64,000 bases of DNA, from NCBI GenBank assembly GCA_900239685.1, contig OENT01000094.1, positions 62,001 through 126,000 on the forward strand, read 5' to 3'. Position numbers and translations under genes: made by a program. The notes under the pieces are model-generated. The model made no database searches and was not told where the DNA came from. It saw only the letters and a program-made list of their open reading frames with translations. How positions within the stretch are numbered: position 1 is the first letter of the stretch; each line of letters starts with the position of its first letter. This DNA comes from Rotaria macrura. Lineage: Eukaryota > Rotifera > Eurotatoria > Philodinida > Philodinidae. Shown here one piece after another: positions 49,701 through 64,000 of the stretch.

Positions 49701-52700
49701 ATGAATGTCATTACAAGAAGTATTTACATGTACTGAGGGGTGGTCCGTCAGCGTCAATGATGTTTAGACATAAGTAACTGATGCTATCAACAAACTCAGC
49801 GAATCTGAACGATAACGTGTTTAGATGATGAGCTGATATCATGTAATATTTCTTAATTATATTTTTATGACATGAATGGTTACATTTCTCGCTGAATTCA
49901 GAAATGCATGACAAAATTGAACGAAATTCTTTTTATCTTGAATGCTACTAAATTATATTTTCTTGAAATTTAAGATATTCATAATCTATTTACAAAAGAG
50001 ATCATGTGTATGTAAGATTATTTGAAAAGAATCGACGAATCTATTGATCAAATATTGTTTCATTGTATCTTTTTCCTTATTTAAAAAGAAACTCGACAGT
50101 GAATTTCAAATGGATGAAAAACATTGCTGAAAGAAAAATATAAATTATTGAGTGTTGAACTTAAAATTACATTCGATGGTTTAAGAATAGAATTCAAATA
50201 GATATGGTCACTATTCAAATAATGAATCGTTTATGTATTTTATCTGTCAGATTTTGACAATAGAATTAAGAAAGTCAGTAGTTCTTACATCTAATACTGC
50301 TGTACGTAGAAATAATACAAGAAACGAAGGAATCTACGTTTAATACTCGATCAATACATACGGACTTATCACAATAAAACTTGACATGTAGTAAATCTTT
50401 ATTTTTTGGTAGAGACAAAGATAAATCAAAGTTTGAAATAGATTTTCTATAGTTTATTGGTAGCTTTCACTAGATCCTAGAAAGGTCACTTTTTAGTATC
50501 GAAATAACTCAAATGATAGTAAACATTCAAAAACAAAACAACGAAGACTTAGAGATCGAAAATGAGTATCGTAGGAGCTAGATGACTTTCCGTATGATTT
50601 GTTGATTTGGCTTTGGTTGATAAATATGCGTGTTGGTCTTTTGCTTGTGAGTCACACACAGACTTGTTACCTGACGTAATAAATCTCAACATTCAGATGT
50701 TATTCACAGTCGTACAAACACTTGACATCTTCCTTAAATATTTTGACATGCTGTATCACTATAAGGGCATGATGTTGAAGTAGGAATAGGACACTAGATT
50801 TAAAATGTCAATAGTCAGCTTTTCTTTCTTTTATTTGATGTTTGGATCAACGTAGAGTATGCTATTCTAATCTTTCAAAGAAAAACAAGAACTGTTTCAT
50901 TTCTTATTGTTTTATTACGATGACTAGAGCTTAGAATCAGATTTCTTTGAAGTTATTGATTAGATTTGAAATGCTTACCGTTCGATAATCAACTTCATTC
51001 GATGTTTGCACAATCGAATCGAAGTATTGAAAATTTACCTTTGAAATCACCGAAAGAGAAATATTGACTATTTTTCAAGTTCACGATGCATCGACTAGAT
51101 CATTTTCTATGACATGAGCATGAAAAATAAATAAAAAAGCAAGAAAATCTGATATGACAATATTTTGAAATGCATACCAATTCAAATGGTTGTATTCATA
51201 GTCGGTCACAATGTTAGAATATGAACTTGTTGGTGAAAAATGGTAATGAAATGAATTCAAATCGATGATGATGATGTATTCAATTCTTGTTTTGATTGCA
51301 AATACAGCCGATGAATTCGATGATGTACTCAATACCATCAGAAGCTAGAAGATTAACAATGATAATTCCATCGAAGATGCAGCCAAGTCGACTGTTAATC
51401 TTTTTTCCAAGCTGCTAAGCTATGAGCGAAGAAAAATAAAACCTATTCGAGTAACAATGAAATGCATTGCGATTCACATGTATGCAATGAAGTTTGAACA
51501 TTCAAATTTGTATATAATGTTCAGTCAGCTATTATACAAGAAGAATTATCTGTCGTTCTAAAGTACGGTTTTGTTTCTCAATCTCATACGGTCAGCTATT
51601 TCCAAGATACTGATTATTTATGGCAACAGCTGTTTTTGTTTAAAATCTGATTTACATGATTTGTACTAAAAAAATGTGTCCGTTACACATTGTCAATCTT
51701 CATTTTGAGTACTCTATTTGTTGAAGTATTCGAGAATGACTTGTATTTTGAATGAGTGCGGTGATGTGACGTTCTTTTCGATCGACTGTTTCGTCAGAAA
51801 AGCAATCCACTTCTATTCGTATAATTCAAAAGAAGATGGAACTCTTTTACTTCTAGGTATTCGTTGAAGGCTGATTGGTATATTTAAACAGAATATAGAT
51901 ATTTAGATCCTTCATATGAACGGAAAAAATATCATTTCACCATAAAATTTACTTGAGCCTCTTAGTGGTTTCGATCTAATACAATGCAACAAGTCTGTGT
52001 TCTAATCAGTAGATAAATTTGATAAATGAAACGATGATATTTCGTCACTGTTCATCATTCTACTTGATGACTAAAACACCGTAGAAAAATGTTAAAGCAC
52101 ATTGGAATTCTTTCCTTTTTATTTGCATTCTTAAATGCAACATGAAAAGAATCTGTCTGATTCATTATTCTGGTTATTGGAATGTTTTTTGTAAGTGATG
52201 TCATCATGATAGATGAAAGTTTGAATCAAATGAGACAGAGGAACTCGTCAAATCATCTACGCCAGATAAGTGTGTGAAAGTTGATTAACATTCTTCTACC
52301 TCATTTTTATACCAAAGTCGTCTTGATAAATATTTTTGCTAGTGTGTATCTTTCTGTCTTTTGGACATGAAGGCACAACAACTTGGGCAATAATTAGAGT
52401 TTCTTCTTCATTTAGCTAAATATCAGATCTCTGCACTTTTTTTTTACCAGCAACACATCAATCGAGTACTCAACATTAAATATTGATGTCTTCATCGATG
52501 TTCGCATATCTATATGTTGTGATGTGATGTCAAGAGAAATTTCACCTGAATCTATGAAACTTGTTCGTGTTGCTGTTAGTAGACAATAGAAACACAGTAA
52601 AATAAAGTGAACATCATTATTAGTACGTACATAGAAAAATCTATCATTTGGAAAATGTCATAGCTAACTAATTCCTGCCGTGTTCGAATACAGGATACAA

Positions 52701-55298
52701 AAGAATCGACTGACTTACACGATATCGAAAGTAACTAATTGTATTGTCTTCGTTGCTAACCGCTTTCAAGATAATTCATTCGGAATCGTTTGCGTAGTTA
52801 ATCTAAAGATTTTCGGGGAACTTCTTGAGTTGCTTACATTTGTAAAAGAATTGTAAACAGAGAAGTCAATGTTTGTTGATTATGCACAAACAATCATCTA
52901 GTTAGTAAGGAAATTTAAATTCGTAGAGAAATTCAATCGCATGTACTACACTAGATGTATTAGAAGTGATTAGAAATCGTGGAGTCGGGCATACTATTTT
53001 TCTCGGAGTACATTTTGAATTTGTATTTCCGCAGGTATGAAATGGTGTATCAACTCTTTTTCATAGTGGAACAATAATGAGTCTTGTTAGATGTATTTCA
53101 ATGCATAATTTGTGTTCTCTTACATTTTACCCGACGCACTATTTGTCTTCGTAGCAATCCTTCTTTGCAAGGATTTTGTTGTGTCTCGATAACATACAAG
53201 CTTGCAGATCAAATCTGATCGACTATACTCCCGTATATATTTGTGTTGATTATATGCAGTTAGAAAACTTGTTTATGTATCTGACAGTAATGCAGCATTA
53301 ATTAAATCTGAAGAAATTGAATGTTTATCGGATGTAACTTGTCGTAATCGTAGTATGCAAGATCCTTTTTTGATTGGTAGCCACTTAACAGTTGACAGTA
53401 TATCAGTCATTTTCAATACTGTTCGGAATGTGTCTGTCTCCATTCAATTAAATATTGATGAAATTACAAACTAATCAATCATTGTTTGACTTGAGTCTTG
53501 ACTACGCCAACTCTCTCAGAATGATTTCCTGTGGTATCTACATTAGGGACACTACAATAGTAAATATAATGTTTGAAAGTTTTCTAGCGAAAAGTTCTAT
53601 CTTGATTAGCTTTTCAATCTTCGAGTTCAATCTTATTCTTAACAGATGTATGATCGTTGACAAATGATCTAGGCTTCAATAGAATAAGTAAATACTGAAA
53701 TGTCATAACGCCTTGACATATATTCAAATCTAGTAGAACAGTAACCCTCTCTTAATGACTGTTTCTTTTCTTACGATGTGCTTAACTGACTAAGAACTGC
53801 ATTGATGAGAGTTGAAAAACTAAAGCATATTCCAAGTTATTTTCAACAGAAAAATCAAGATACGCATAACAAATTTATGAATCACATTCCAGTTGGTTGA
53901 AGATACAATTGCACGAATTTTTTTCAGCGCAACAGGGAGCGATTCGGCAGTAACTCCCATCGATCTCAGACATAATAATCTCATTAGAAAATTTTCAATA
54001 CGGACAGATGCCATTCGAATCATTGGTGGTACATGTTTCCATTTATTTTGAGGAACAATTCATCGATACAAATCTAAGACAAAGTTCATAAGTTTTATAT
54101 TAGAATAGAACTTTCTCTGTGGTGCACAAACTGACTACACCAGGAAACGGTTTAAAAGTCACCAGTATTATTATTTCGACGATGGTGGTGAGGAGTTTCA
54201 AACTACTACAGATTCAAGATAGTTTGACGCTACAAAACAGTCATAACCATTGAAAAGCGCTAGTATATAAGATTAAGTTGAGAGAGATCTTGAATGTCGG
54301 TGTTCGCATGATGATCTACGGTTAGGAGTACGATGGGCTCTAGAGGCGTCAAGTTTGAGTAAACTAGTTGACTTTTTCTTTATTCTAACGAAGACTCATA
54401 TTCGAATCCAAAGATAAACATCAAAACATCAATCATAGTTAACGCCATTCGAATATACATTCGCTGTCATAATGAGTGTCAATCAAATCGATAATGTTAA
54501 TAAAATTGGTGCTGGTTTTGTGAATGTGCCAGTTGATATCAATTTGAGATATTAGTGAACAATTTCATTGAATTGGGTGTGTCCCATGTTTTTTTCTTGA
54601 AACGTAAATATGCAAGAACTTCCGTGCTTGTTTGTTTTAAAATGTATATTTCATTGCAGTTGAATACAGTTCTGTGTTCTTCTTGGCATCCAGATACTTT
54701 CAAAAACAGAGCAACTCGTTCCCATCTGTTTCACTTGCACGGCTTAAGAAATATGCTTTGGACCTAATTTGAATTCCAATGCATCTCCCTTCGCTGGAAT
54801 AACTTAAGTATCTGAAGAAGTTCTTGCAAAACTTATAGCGTATAGGATGTTTTTAAATTTATCATTGTTCTTTTTTTATACACAAAAGTATAAGCAGTTC
54901 CGTATAAAATTAATGCACGCATAATATAATTTATTGATGAGTTTTTTCTGTCACTAAAAGGAGAAATAAAACTAATAGAAACGATTCTTTTTCTTAATGA
55001 AACATTATTTTTTTAAGTATATATATATATATATATAAATAAGTAGCTTTCTTGTCAAATCACACTGTTTTAAATAGCAAGGAAAAGAAGTGCACACAAA
55101 AGATAAATATACATAGCCGAAGAGAAAAACCATATTTATCAGACATTTTTATAAAAAAAAATCAATAATTATTTTTTTATCCATAAATATGTATAATATT
55201 TATATATATATATACATACATACGTATAGAATGTTAGTGGTTTTATTCAGATGGACGGAAATGTAATCACCGGAATAGAAAAGGAAAATAAAACATGA
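46796..55298. other. gene-free stretch of 8.5 kb
   Basis: No exon chain, domain or tRNA was recognised on either strand. Short AT microsatellites occur at about 55019-55037 and 55199-55213 near the SNX13 3' end. Open frames such as 47752-48060 (+) and 51081-51338 (-) have no motif and no splice partners. Confidence 0.55.
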
Positions 55299-58200
55299 TT
55301 ATCTTGATATTTTCGACAGACTTCTTGATAGAGTTGTTATTTGCTGAGCATTGTTCGATCTTTGATAATTAATACTATCATCATTGCGTACCGATAGACG
55401 ATTTAAATAGTAGGGTCGCGGATTGGACTCTCCATAATGTTGATTATTGATAATAATTCCACTGTGATTTTGTTCTCGCTCAAATATTCGTCGTCGATAT
55501 TCTTCTTTCACACGTTCGGATTGAGAATAGAGTTTTTCAAATATCAAATGTAAATCATTTGGTCGAAATAATTTTATTAAAAGAGATTCAATAACAATGT
55601 ATACAAATCGACGATTGAGAGTTTCATTTTGTAATAATTCAAATAGACGCAATAAACCACGACGTGTTGTTTCACTACCAATTATATGACGAAGTTCATC
55701 TGTAACAAAGAAATATATGCAAATGATTTATTAGGTTACAAGTCAGAATAATGCAACGTCAATTTAACGTAGTCATGTGTTATAAGAAAATTCAGATTAA
55801 TACGTGCTATAAATAGCGAATGATTTTTTCACAATGAATCAATTGATCCTTATTTATCTGATCAATATTAATAAACATGAATTTTAGATGACTCTCTTTA
55901 ATACGATATGCATCGAAAAGCATTGATAAGGTAAATATGCTGGATTCCTTTAAAACTTGGTATTTTTGAATGCACGAATAATAACTATTACTCGATGCGT
56001 ATGATCACCTTTCACAAACGATTGACTGCTGATATTCCTTAGCATTAATTTACTAGCGATCCTTGTCAACATCTTGCAATGTAAACAAAACAATAGTAAA
56101 TATCGATCTAAAGATCTTTCTCAAAGGCAATGAATTGTTCTGACCCGCTCCAAGTACATTGGATTCATCTCAGATTCGAAAATATTAGACCTGATGCTTT
56201 CGTATGTTCATATGTACACATTTAAAATCTTAATAGTAAAACAGACGGCATTTTAAAAAATCCAAAGGACTACCTAACAGAAGAAAAAAAGACAATAAGT
56301 AATCAGCAGCAAATATACTTCCAAGATAGAAAAAATATGAGTATTTTTCGATAAATTAATAAAATCACAAAGTATTACATTCAAAAAACAATAAACAAAC
56401 ACTGATCACTGTTCAGAATTGTATCATGTCAATCAGTAGATTACAATCAAAACTAGAGAAATGGCAGAAACATTCCTAAGTATGACCTGTTAGTGAAGAA
56501 TGTTAGTTACTTGCATAAAATTTCTACGGAAGATATAGCATTTGTGAAAAAATATAAAATACGACATCAATATTCTGATAACTAGATAGTACAGAGATTT
56601 GTAAGGGATACGATCATGTCATTTGATCTCAAAACATTCCACTATCAACTGAAATCAATTTATTAAATCTATCTACGATGTACAACTATTTTCAATTCTA
56701 AAAATCAAATATTTCAAATCAAAATGTAGTTCTTTTAGGATAAAACGTGATGTATTATTTTATATATTCTAGATTTAATTCTTAGTTTTATAATATGCAT
56801 ATAACATGAGTTTGGATCCTTTTATCTTTTCTCATATGCACAGCAATTGACTTATATATAAATATATATGTGTGTGTGTGTATGTGTGAGGTCTAATAGC
56901 GACTTGAAGGTCAATACGTCTCATCATGAGACATAAACATTCTATTTATTGATTCAGAGTACCTATTCAGTCGATATGTGTAATACATATTACTACTCAG
57001 CTGCAGTTCTACTGCTAATAAACTAATATACCTGAGACAACACCGAGCAATTTAGCTTTGCATAGTACTTGAGTTACATTACGAACATCTGAATCACGTT
57101 CAGATGGTTTATCAGCTTGAATACCATTGGGCCAAAGATTTTCCCTAGCAAACCAAAAACGTTTTTACTGATCATCTATAGAACTTCTTTCATACTTGAA
57201 ACGTGTTATTTCTTTCGCAATCTTTTTAGCTGATGTCCAATGTTGAACAAATGTAGCAATACGTCTAATACAGGAAATGTTAAACATCGATTATAACTAG
57301 GAGGAAAAAAACAACATGAATAAATACCGATTTACTGAATCGCCCATAAATGCTTTTAAAAATCGTTTTAATATCGATACAAATCTTGAACGAAACCACA
57401 TGTTTTTCTGTTTAAGATCGAAGACTTCATCCATTATCACAAGAAGTACACGTAGTGGAATATTTTTTGAATTCTAACAAAAAAACAATAAATATTTTCT
57501 TTTCGTTTTATGCATGCTATTATTATCGGTTACTTCTTCTTGGGTCTCTTCAACAATAGAAAATGTTTGTGTATCTTGACTTAAATTACTGTTCATTCGA
57601 TTATGGCTATTATTTGATATTGAATTTGTTCGAAAGATTTTTCCAGCATTTTCGACAACAGTATCCGATACAATGGTTAAACCTCCACCTATTTTTGATA
57701 CACCCTTAGCAATACCTATCGATGCTTGTTTAAATGGATTTGCCAATGTATCCATCTTTTTAAAAAGAAAGAAGACAAATTCAATTTGAAAATACAAAAC
57801 AAAGTATGTAAAGAACAAAGAAGAATCATTGAGTGAAAAAACACAAATTCAAGGAAACTATTTTCAGAGTAAACTTGTGCTAGTACAAATATTAGTATTA
57901 GAAACAGTATAGAACACGAAACAAACCGTAATAGTGAAAAAATCCTATAAGATAAAATCAAAATTCAAAACTGCGAAAATGTTCCCGTAATCAACAGTGT
58001 CCAAGGACTGAGATTTGCGAATTCTACTAATTCCTAAAAAGATCAGATAAACATGACTAGTTCACCCAAGAAAGTGAGAACCGACTCTCAGACATCTCAC
58101 ATAAGCATGTCAGCACCCATCTGAATTTCTCCTGATGCATTAATCTCAATTTAATATGACACCGGTTTCCAATCTCGATAACTTCTGATTTCCTGAGTTC

Positions 58201-61200
58201 CTATCATGGATATCTATCACTAAGAATCCCTTAGATAAGGAATCCAAGAAATAACTAGTACTATCCGTCAATATCCATTGGTGAGAAATGAGAAAATCAG
58301 AAGGTATTGACGCTGGAAATCCAAATCATATTCAAATGAGATGTACTCGTTAGAAAAAATCGACAGGGGAACTAACAAGGTTTTATGCGGTGCTTGAGGA
58401 TCAGTTTTCAGTTTCTATGGGAAATTGTTACTGTTAGCTGGTATTTTTAGGAATTGAGCGAATTTCCGAATCTGAGCCTTTGAACGCCCGCTTTACTTTC
58501 TTAGAAGTGCCTTGAAAACTACTGAAGTAATATTTAAATCCAACTGGAAAAGAACCTTTGTAAAACAAATTAAACTTCAGGTTTGAGTCAGACCATAAAA
58601 ATAGGCTCATTTCGGGACGTAGCGCGTGATCGAATGAAAATAATGCACTACGTAAGTGAATTTCAGAAAGAGAGTTGAAACAAGCCTTACCTTCGACATT
58701 CCGTACTCTTCCTATTCTTGGAATTGTCGATCATAAGACTACTTTTAAATCTCAAACTTCTCATAGATATGTAACTATCTGTAATATTCCAAGTTCATTC
58801 ATCGAATTGTCATACAACCGTATCATTCTCATATGACACTATAAAACGTTCCATTCTTGTAAAACATAAACATTTAATAATACACTTCGAGAATCATCGA
58901 GTATAAAGATATCTATTTATTCAAATTGTAATACCTGACAGAAATTCAGCGAAAAAGCGATAGAATTTCGTATTGTGTCCGTCACGTTCTAGTGAAAGCT
59001 ATTCAACAAATTATTGCTATCAAATCTAAATGAGAGTAGTGCTGTACTACAAATGAAATTGTTGCTGATAATTTAGAACGTTGTACTTTTGAACTATAAA
59101 ATGTTTAATAATAATCTTTAGTTTCAGTTGGAATAATTTTCACCTTCTCATATTCTCTTATGTTGGCTTAGATCACATCGTCAATTTGAAAACATTTATC
59201 TCAACCACAGAGAAATATCAGTATGGGTTAGTTTTCAATTGTTGAAATTTACTAATACAAACTAATTCTACGTAAGACATTCTATTATCCAATCAAAGCA
59301 TTGATATCAATAAGTATTCAAATAAATAATAATCGTCGTAAGTAGATGAAGTGTTCTTTTTTCTTTGTTTTTACCTTTCGAGCTAATTCTGTTTGTTCAT
59401 GCTTATATTGCTGATTTCGTAAAAATTTAAGCACAAGTTCGCCGAGACCTGCATTATTTTGAAGTGCTTTTGGATTTGTTAACATCTGAATGAACGAGAA
59501 AACGAAAGCACACCTGGAAAGAAGAAATTTAAACAACATCTTAACGTACTATTAAATAATCATTCAACTCTTTTTGTCGCTTTAGTCGTTTTTCTGTACT
59601 TGCACTATTCAAAAAACTCTTATTTGGTAAATTCATAAATTCTTTTAGACCAGGATATCGTTTTTTAATTGTCATATGAAGATCATTGAATTCACTATAA
59701 CGACGATACGTTATCCATTCACGTCGTTCTTCGTCATTATTTGTGTGTAATGGTTTACAGTAAACGGATATCACATAAATTGCATACTTTTCCCCTTTCT
59801 CACAACATACACCTTACAAACAAACAGCTGTGCACATTAAATAAATAAATAAATAAATAAATATTAACTTACCGGATTCCTTAATTTCTGTAGTAATTAA
59901 ATAATTCTCTATATTATCCAGTATGTCAGGTGCGATGGAAGTCGCACGATCTGTACCAGCTCCCAGACTTGTCTGTTGTTGTTGCTGTTGTTGTTGTGAT
60001 TCAATCGAATCACTATAAGTATCATTACTATTATTACTTGATAAAGATACAGCATCTGTAGTTGATAAAAAGCGACGTTTATATGTGGATAGCCATTTTT
60101 TGAAGTCTCTCTGAAGAAAAATAGTTGCAACTTACCAGAATTATCATGAAGCGAATCGTTGTATTCGAATTCACTTAATACTTTTAGATATTGTATTGTT
60201 GTTTTAAATTGACCGTAATACTTATCAGATGAAAGAATTTCAAATACCTTAATAAAAATTAACAATCGCTTAAGTATACTGATGACTAAAACAAAATCTA
60301 GCACGTACTTTTGTCTGAAGTTCATCCAATAATGTTTCATCAATAGTTTCTGAATTTAATATTTTCAAAGTTTTGTTAATAAGATTTTCATCCATCACTA
60401 ATTTATATGTTCCCTAAAAGATTTCAAACGATTGAAATTCATTGAACGTAAAATTAAACTTCTAATTCGTATTATTTACTAGGAAAGGACTGTAGGCGAA
60501 TGGACGAGAAGCGTATGAAAAATAAAAAGTTCCATCTGTGATGCTCACGTGTGATATTCAAACTTGAATATAACTATATATATATATATACTTGTGAATA
60601 TTTATCTTCATAATTTTACAATAAGATTTGGGATATATAGCAGCATATATTTTGTTGTTCGTTCGAATTTCAAGATCGAGATTGTTATGACGACTTAATC
60701 AAATATAGGAAGATGTCTTGTATCATATATAATCATGTGAACAGTATTGATTTTTTAATGTGAGTTTTTCTCGAAGCTATTGCTTGTTGAACTTTTTATG
60801 GACAGATAATTCGTTTAAGAAAAAAACCTTTTTAAAATTAACTTCTAGCTGTTATCAGATTATTATTCATTTGGTTATCAACTAGTCCTTTCCACTTTGT
60901 ATCGATGAAAAATTATTATCGGATAAGTGTAGCAATGTGCCGAACGAAAAACAGTTTCATTCGTGTATACTCAGCAAAGAAAACAACGAAATTAATCGTA
61001 GTCTCACTAATAGATAATTCAGTGCACAACTTAATGACTCACTCAGAAAATGAATATCATAAAAATGTTTTGTTCTTTCATTCAGTGTTCTATTGAGCGA
61101 AGAAAAACATTTTCTCACTCATTACTGCACCTATTCAGTGTAACAAAGACAACTAGACGAATTGAGGAAAACAATGATTCTAATTAAATTTCTGAGAATA

Positions 61201-64000
61201 GGACACGCAAACTTATTAAAATATTCACAATCAGAATGTTCGGAAATTTTTATATATTTATACTGGTATGATTCCCCGAAACTATAAGATAGTTGCATGA
61301 ACAATAATTCAAAAGAAAAATTTTCTCAGCAACTCCGAGAGTATTTTTTTTCTTTCTGCAAACTCCTAAGTATTGCTTAACGTCTCTCTCAAGCCATATC
61401 AATGTAAAGTATGATAATAAAAATGTATAGAATCCCCCCTTCAGATAATATAGTTGTTACAAAATCTTTTTGAAACTTTCAAATGTTAGCTAACGACATC
61501 TTGCTCTGTTTTTGAATGAGATTTTGTAGGTGAAACTTTAAAATTTCATGTATAGCTTCTCAACTCCGTAAAATATCGATCATCTTCTTAGATTGATAAG
61601 AACCGATTTATAACATATATTAGCTACGGATCGAAAGCTTGCAAAGGAGAGAAAGTTCGAATATTTCTATGACAAAATCTATGTCATACCTATAGATATT
61701 TCTTCACGCATAATAACACTACGGAACAAAAAAACACTTACTGTAGGAAGAAAATATTGTCCAATAAGATCTTTTGCCATACTTCGAAGTTTTTCTTGAT
61801 ACGACTGCTGCTGTTCATGCGTTACGTTCACATTTTGTTGAGCGACTGATAAGCCAGCACACCGAAAAGCCTAAAATGTGGAAGCAACGATACTTGATCT
61901 ATTATTCATTATTCTTCTTACTTCAGCATTGAGATAAAAATTTCCATAACCAACTGCATCAAGTGTTTGAAGAAATTCTACAAATCAACTCTTATAATTA
62001 ATACATACATAAAAAATTATCTTACTTAGAAAGTAGTCCAAACCATTACAATTATTTAAAATTTCTGCCAATGGTAACTCACGATAGGAAACTTTAGGCA
62101 ATATGTCTTCGTCATCCTATACAAGAAGAATTCCTTTTTTGATATTAGTAAAACATTGAATAAACTAAAACAATTGTACAAATGTAATTGGTTCATATCG
62201 ATTTTGTGTATCCAATCTTTCACAGAGTAGTTTCTTCAAATATTGATAACTGTTCAGTGTTGCGCGAATATCAGCATCTAAAGAAAATACGAGAGAAACT
62301 GATGGGAGTTGAAAAACAATGAGCTATACAATGGCTGTCAAAATTATGTGATGACGTTTATGTACGATGTTCTTACATTGCTCTTGAATGCATGTATGAA
62401 TTTAAACGGTGATAGCAACAAATAATTTCATTGCTTGTTAAACTTTTGCAAGATGAACTTTTTATTTGCTGCCTGCTCGGTGTGAGGGTTCATATAGATT
62501 CAAGTACAACTTTTTCATTACGTGAACTTAACAATAAGTATTCCGTTTAAAATACTCAGAATGAGAGTGCACTTATTTTTGCTCTTCACCAAGCACTCAG
62601 CGATTTCATATACAGGTTTTTACCGATGGAACACAAAGTCAAGAGACAATGTTGTTAAACGGATGAACAGAAAGATGATATTCGAGTAGGAATGAGAGTG
62701 TAGTCAGGCATGCTCGCATCATAACGAATTGTGTTTTTATCAAGACCATATTATCTCTATCTACTTGTTATTCTCGACAAAATTAATGTTTTTTCAGTGA
62801 GAAAATTTCGTCGAAAACAGTCAATAGTTAAATTTCATACACGACTTGTTTGTTAAACAATCATGGACAAAAAACTTTTTTAATAGCCTAAAGGGAGACA
62901 ACTTATTTGAAGCACATTATTCGATGCTGTATTTTCAAAAGAGCCTAACAATGATTTTTCTTTTAAGAAAATGCTTGTTACTATTAATAGTAGTAGATAA
63001 AATAGTGTTCGTATAATTTCTTGCAACTACTAGTACAAATAAAATTTTTATTCACCATTCTCTCCTCCAGTATCTTTTGAACGCCAACGACTAGTTTCAA
63101 TATCAAGTCGTTCAACTAATGTTGCTAATTCATCTTTGGAATCGGTTGTTCGCACAACAAGAAGAAAATTATCGATGGTTAATGGAATTTGTTGACACTA
63201 AAAAGGTGGAAATTGAAATAATCGATTATTTATTTTTCACTCTTTCTTTACCATATTAATAATAAGTTGATTAAGAGCATCTGGATCAGAATACATATCA
63301 ATAAAAGGTACCAATGCTAAGTTAACTGCAACTTCCTATGAAGAGAAAGAAAATAGATGAACAACTAACTATCTTTTATATAGTACGAAATTCAATATAA
63401 CATACTCGTAGAAGAGCTCGGGCTGGCACACAACGAAATTCATTCGCTGGCAACAGTATATAGATGAGGACTTCAGTTATATCTCGAAGAAATTCTATTC
63501 GAATTATTCAATTGATCATTAGAAACTAATCAACAATTATAAATATACCTTTTTCTTTATCTTTATCCATACAAACTTCATCGCGACAAATTCCTCTTTC
63601 GTATTCAGCTTCCAAATCAAAAAAACACGAACGAATATCTGTCGATTTTTCTAAACGTAAACGTTCCTTGGCTTTTCGATATAATCGAATATGTGTTGCA
63701 AAACTATCAACAATTGTTCCAGTACAAAAATCTAACCAATCTATTTCACGTACTCTAATAAACGAAAAGTGTTCGTTTAAAAATTAAAAACACATGTTTT
63801 GTAACGAGTTACCTTTCCGATAAATGACGAATTGCGGTATAAATTCCATTTTTTACATCTTCAATAAATAATTCATCGGAACTCAATTGTGTTTTATACC
63901 AGATTTCAATATAATCACGAACAAATAGATCAATTAACTAGACGAGAGTTCACATTGGAAAAATAATTAAAAAATTTCTTTTAAAATTACTTGATAAAGT
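55299..64000 (-). CDS. SNX13: sorting nexin 13 (PXA-RGS-PX-nexin C), 5' end outside the window
   Basis: Minus-strand exons in order: beyond 64000-63991, 63813-63937, 63549-63754, 63406-63482, 63252-63335, 63056-63197, 62180-62277, 62026-62116, 61922-61977, 61742-61870, 60309-60413, 60136-60247, 59873-60054, 59550-59812, 59375-59484, 57534-57755, 57328-57473, 57196-57264, 57032-57144, 55299-55699. The PXA part shows WLDFCTGTIVDSFATHIRLY and YERGICRDEVCMDKDKEK. The RGS part shows SYRELPLAEILNNCNGLDYF and ends VLSEFEYNDSLHD. The PX part has KYAIYVISVYCKPLH and ITYRRYSEFNDLHMTIKKRY. MDTLANPFKQAS after the PX domain and the nexin-C block IPLRVLLVIMDEVFDL, LWPNGIQADKPSERDSDVRN and DELRHIIGSETTRRGLLRLF match SNX13 more closely than SNX14 or SNX25 as I recall them. 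The family sits at ER-lysosome or ER-lipid droplet contacts. A polyGln run lies at about 59969-59989. The N-terminal membrane anchor is off the window. Confidence 0.92.
56862..56889. repeat. TG/TA microsatellite in an SNX13 intron
   Basis: A run of alternating (TA)n and (TG)n, in the 1,332-bp intron between the last two SNX13 exons. Confidence 0.6.
59838..59863. repeat. (AAAT)n microsatellite in an SNX13 intron
   Basis: About six tandem AAAT units between the PX exon and the preceding exon. Confidence 0.8.

Noticed and set aside
57975..58520. Weak inverted similarity (ATTCCTAAAAA-type) in an SNX13 intron, possible foldback element
   Set aside because: The arms match only over short, broken stretches, with no clear ends or target duplication.
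1..64000. CRISPR arrays, rRNA, bacterial operons or viral genes
   Set aside because: None is visible, and the intron-rich animal genes make prokaryotic features unlikely.

Overview
The window reads as nuclear DNA of a small invertebrate animal. It is AT-rich, and its genes are split by GT-AG introns, most of them only about 45-70 bp long. The proteins are animal-type: a high-affinity choline transporter, vault PARP (PARP4), UBAC1, sorting nexin 13, a fatty-acid-binding protein and a hedgehog-type Hint protein. Short introns, low GC and a free-standing Hog/Hint protein would suit a bdelloid rotifer of the Rotaria or Didymodactylos kind. That is an inference: no rRNA or mitochondrial marker is present, and the 5-8 kb gene-free spacers are longer than I would expect in the most compact bdelloid genomes.

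Layout. 1-2 kb: a decayed minus-strand coding remnant next to a 691-bp TA-flanked foldback element. 2.1-2.9 kb (+): a secreted Hint/Hog-only protein. 4.2-6.3 kb (+): a choline transporter in five exons. 6.9-9.3 kb (-): a DUF547 protein in six exons. 12.5-13.6 kb (-): an unrecognised 324-aa protein. 13.6-19.8 kb: a gene-free spacer holding an inverted-repeat, tRNA-like element and a 370-bp nearly perfect nested palindrome. 19.8-20.5 kb (-): a four-exon FABP. 21.3-32.9 kb (-): a PARP4 of about 2,700 aa in about 26 exons. 33.4-35.1 kb (-): UBAC1. 35.7-38.1 kb (-): a small Cys/His-rich protein. 38.1-46.1 kb: a spacer with an 820-bp piggyBac-type non-autonomous element flanked by TTAA. 46.2-46.8 kb (-): a 156-aa coiled-coil protein. 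46.8-55.3 kb: an 8.5-kb spacer. 55.3-64 kb (-): SNX13, cut by the right edge of the window.

For the nine intact genes other than SNX13 I assembled exon models by hand. Splice phases agree across every junction. The only unsettled junction is one in PARP4, near 26,240-26,472. The genes are not an operon and share no obvious pathway.

The most unusual object is the PARP4 gene. It keeps BRCT, PARP catalytic (H-Y-E triad intact), VIT, VWA and the C-terminal vault-binding region. Between VWA and the vault-binding tail it also carries a long FG-dipeptide and proline-rich segment with a 210-bp internal duplication, followed by an Hsp70 substrate-binding-domain-like module without the Hsp70 ATPase. 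Human PARP4 lacks that Hsp70 module. This looks like a lineage-specific vault-associated PARP with a nucleoporin-like and chaperone-like insert.
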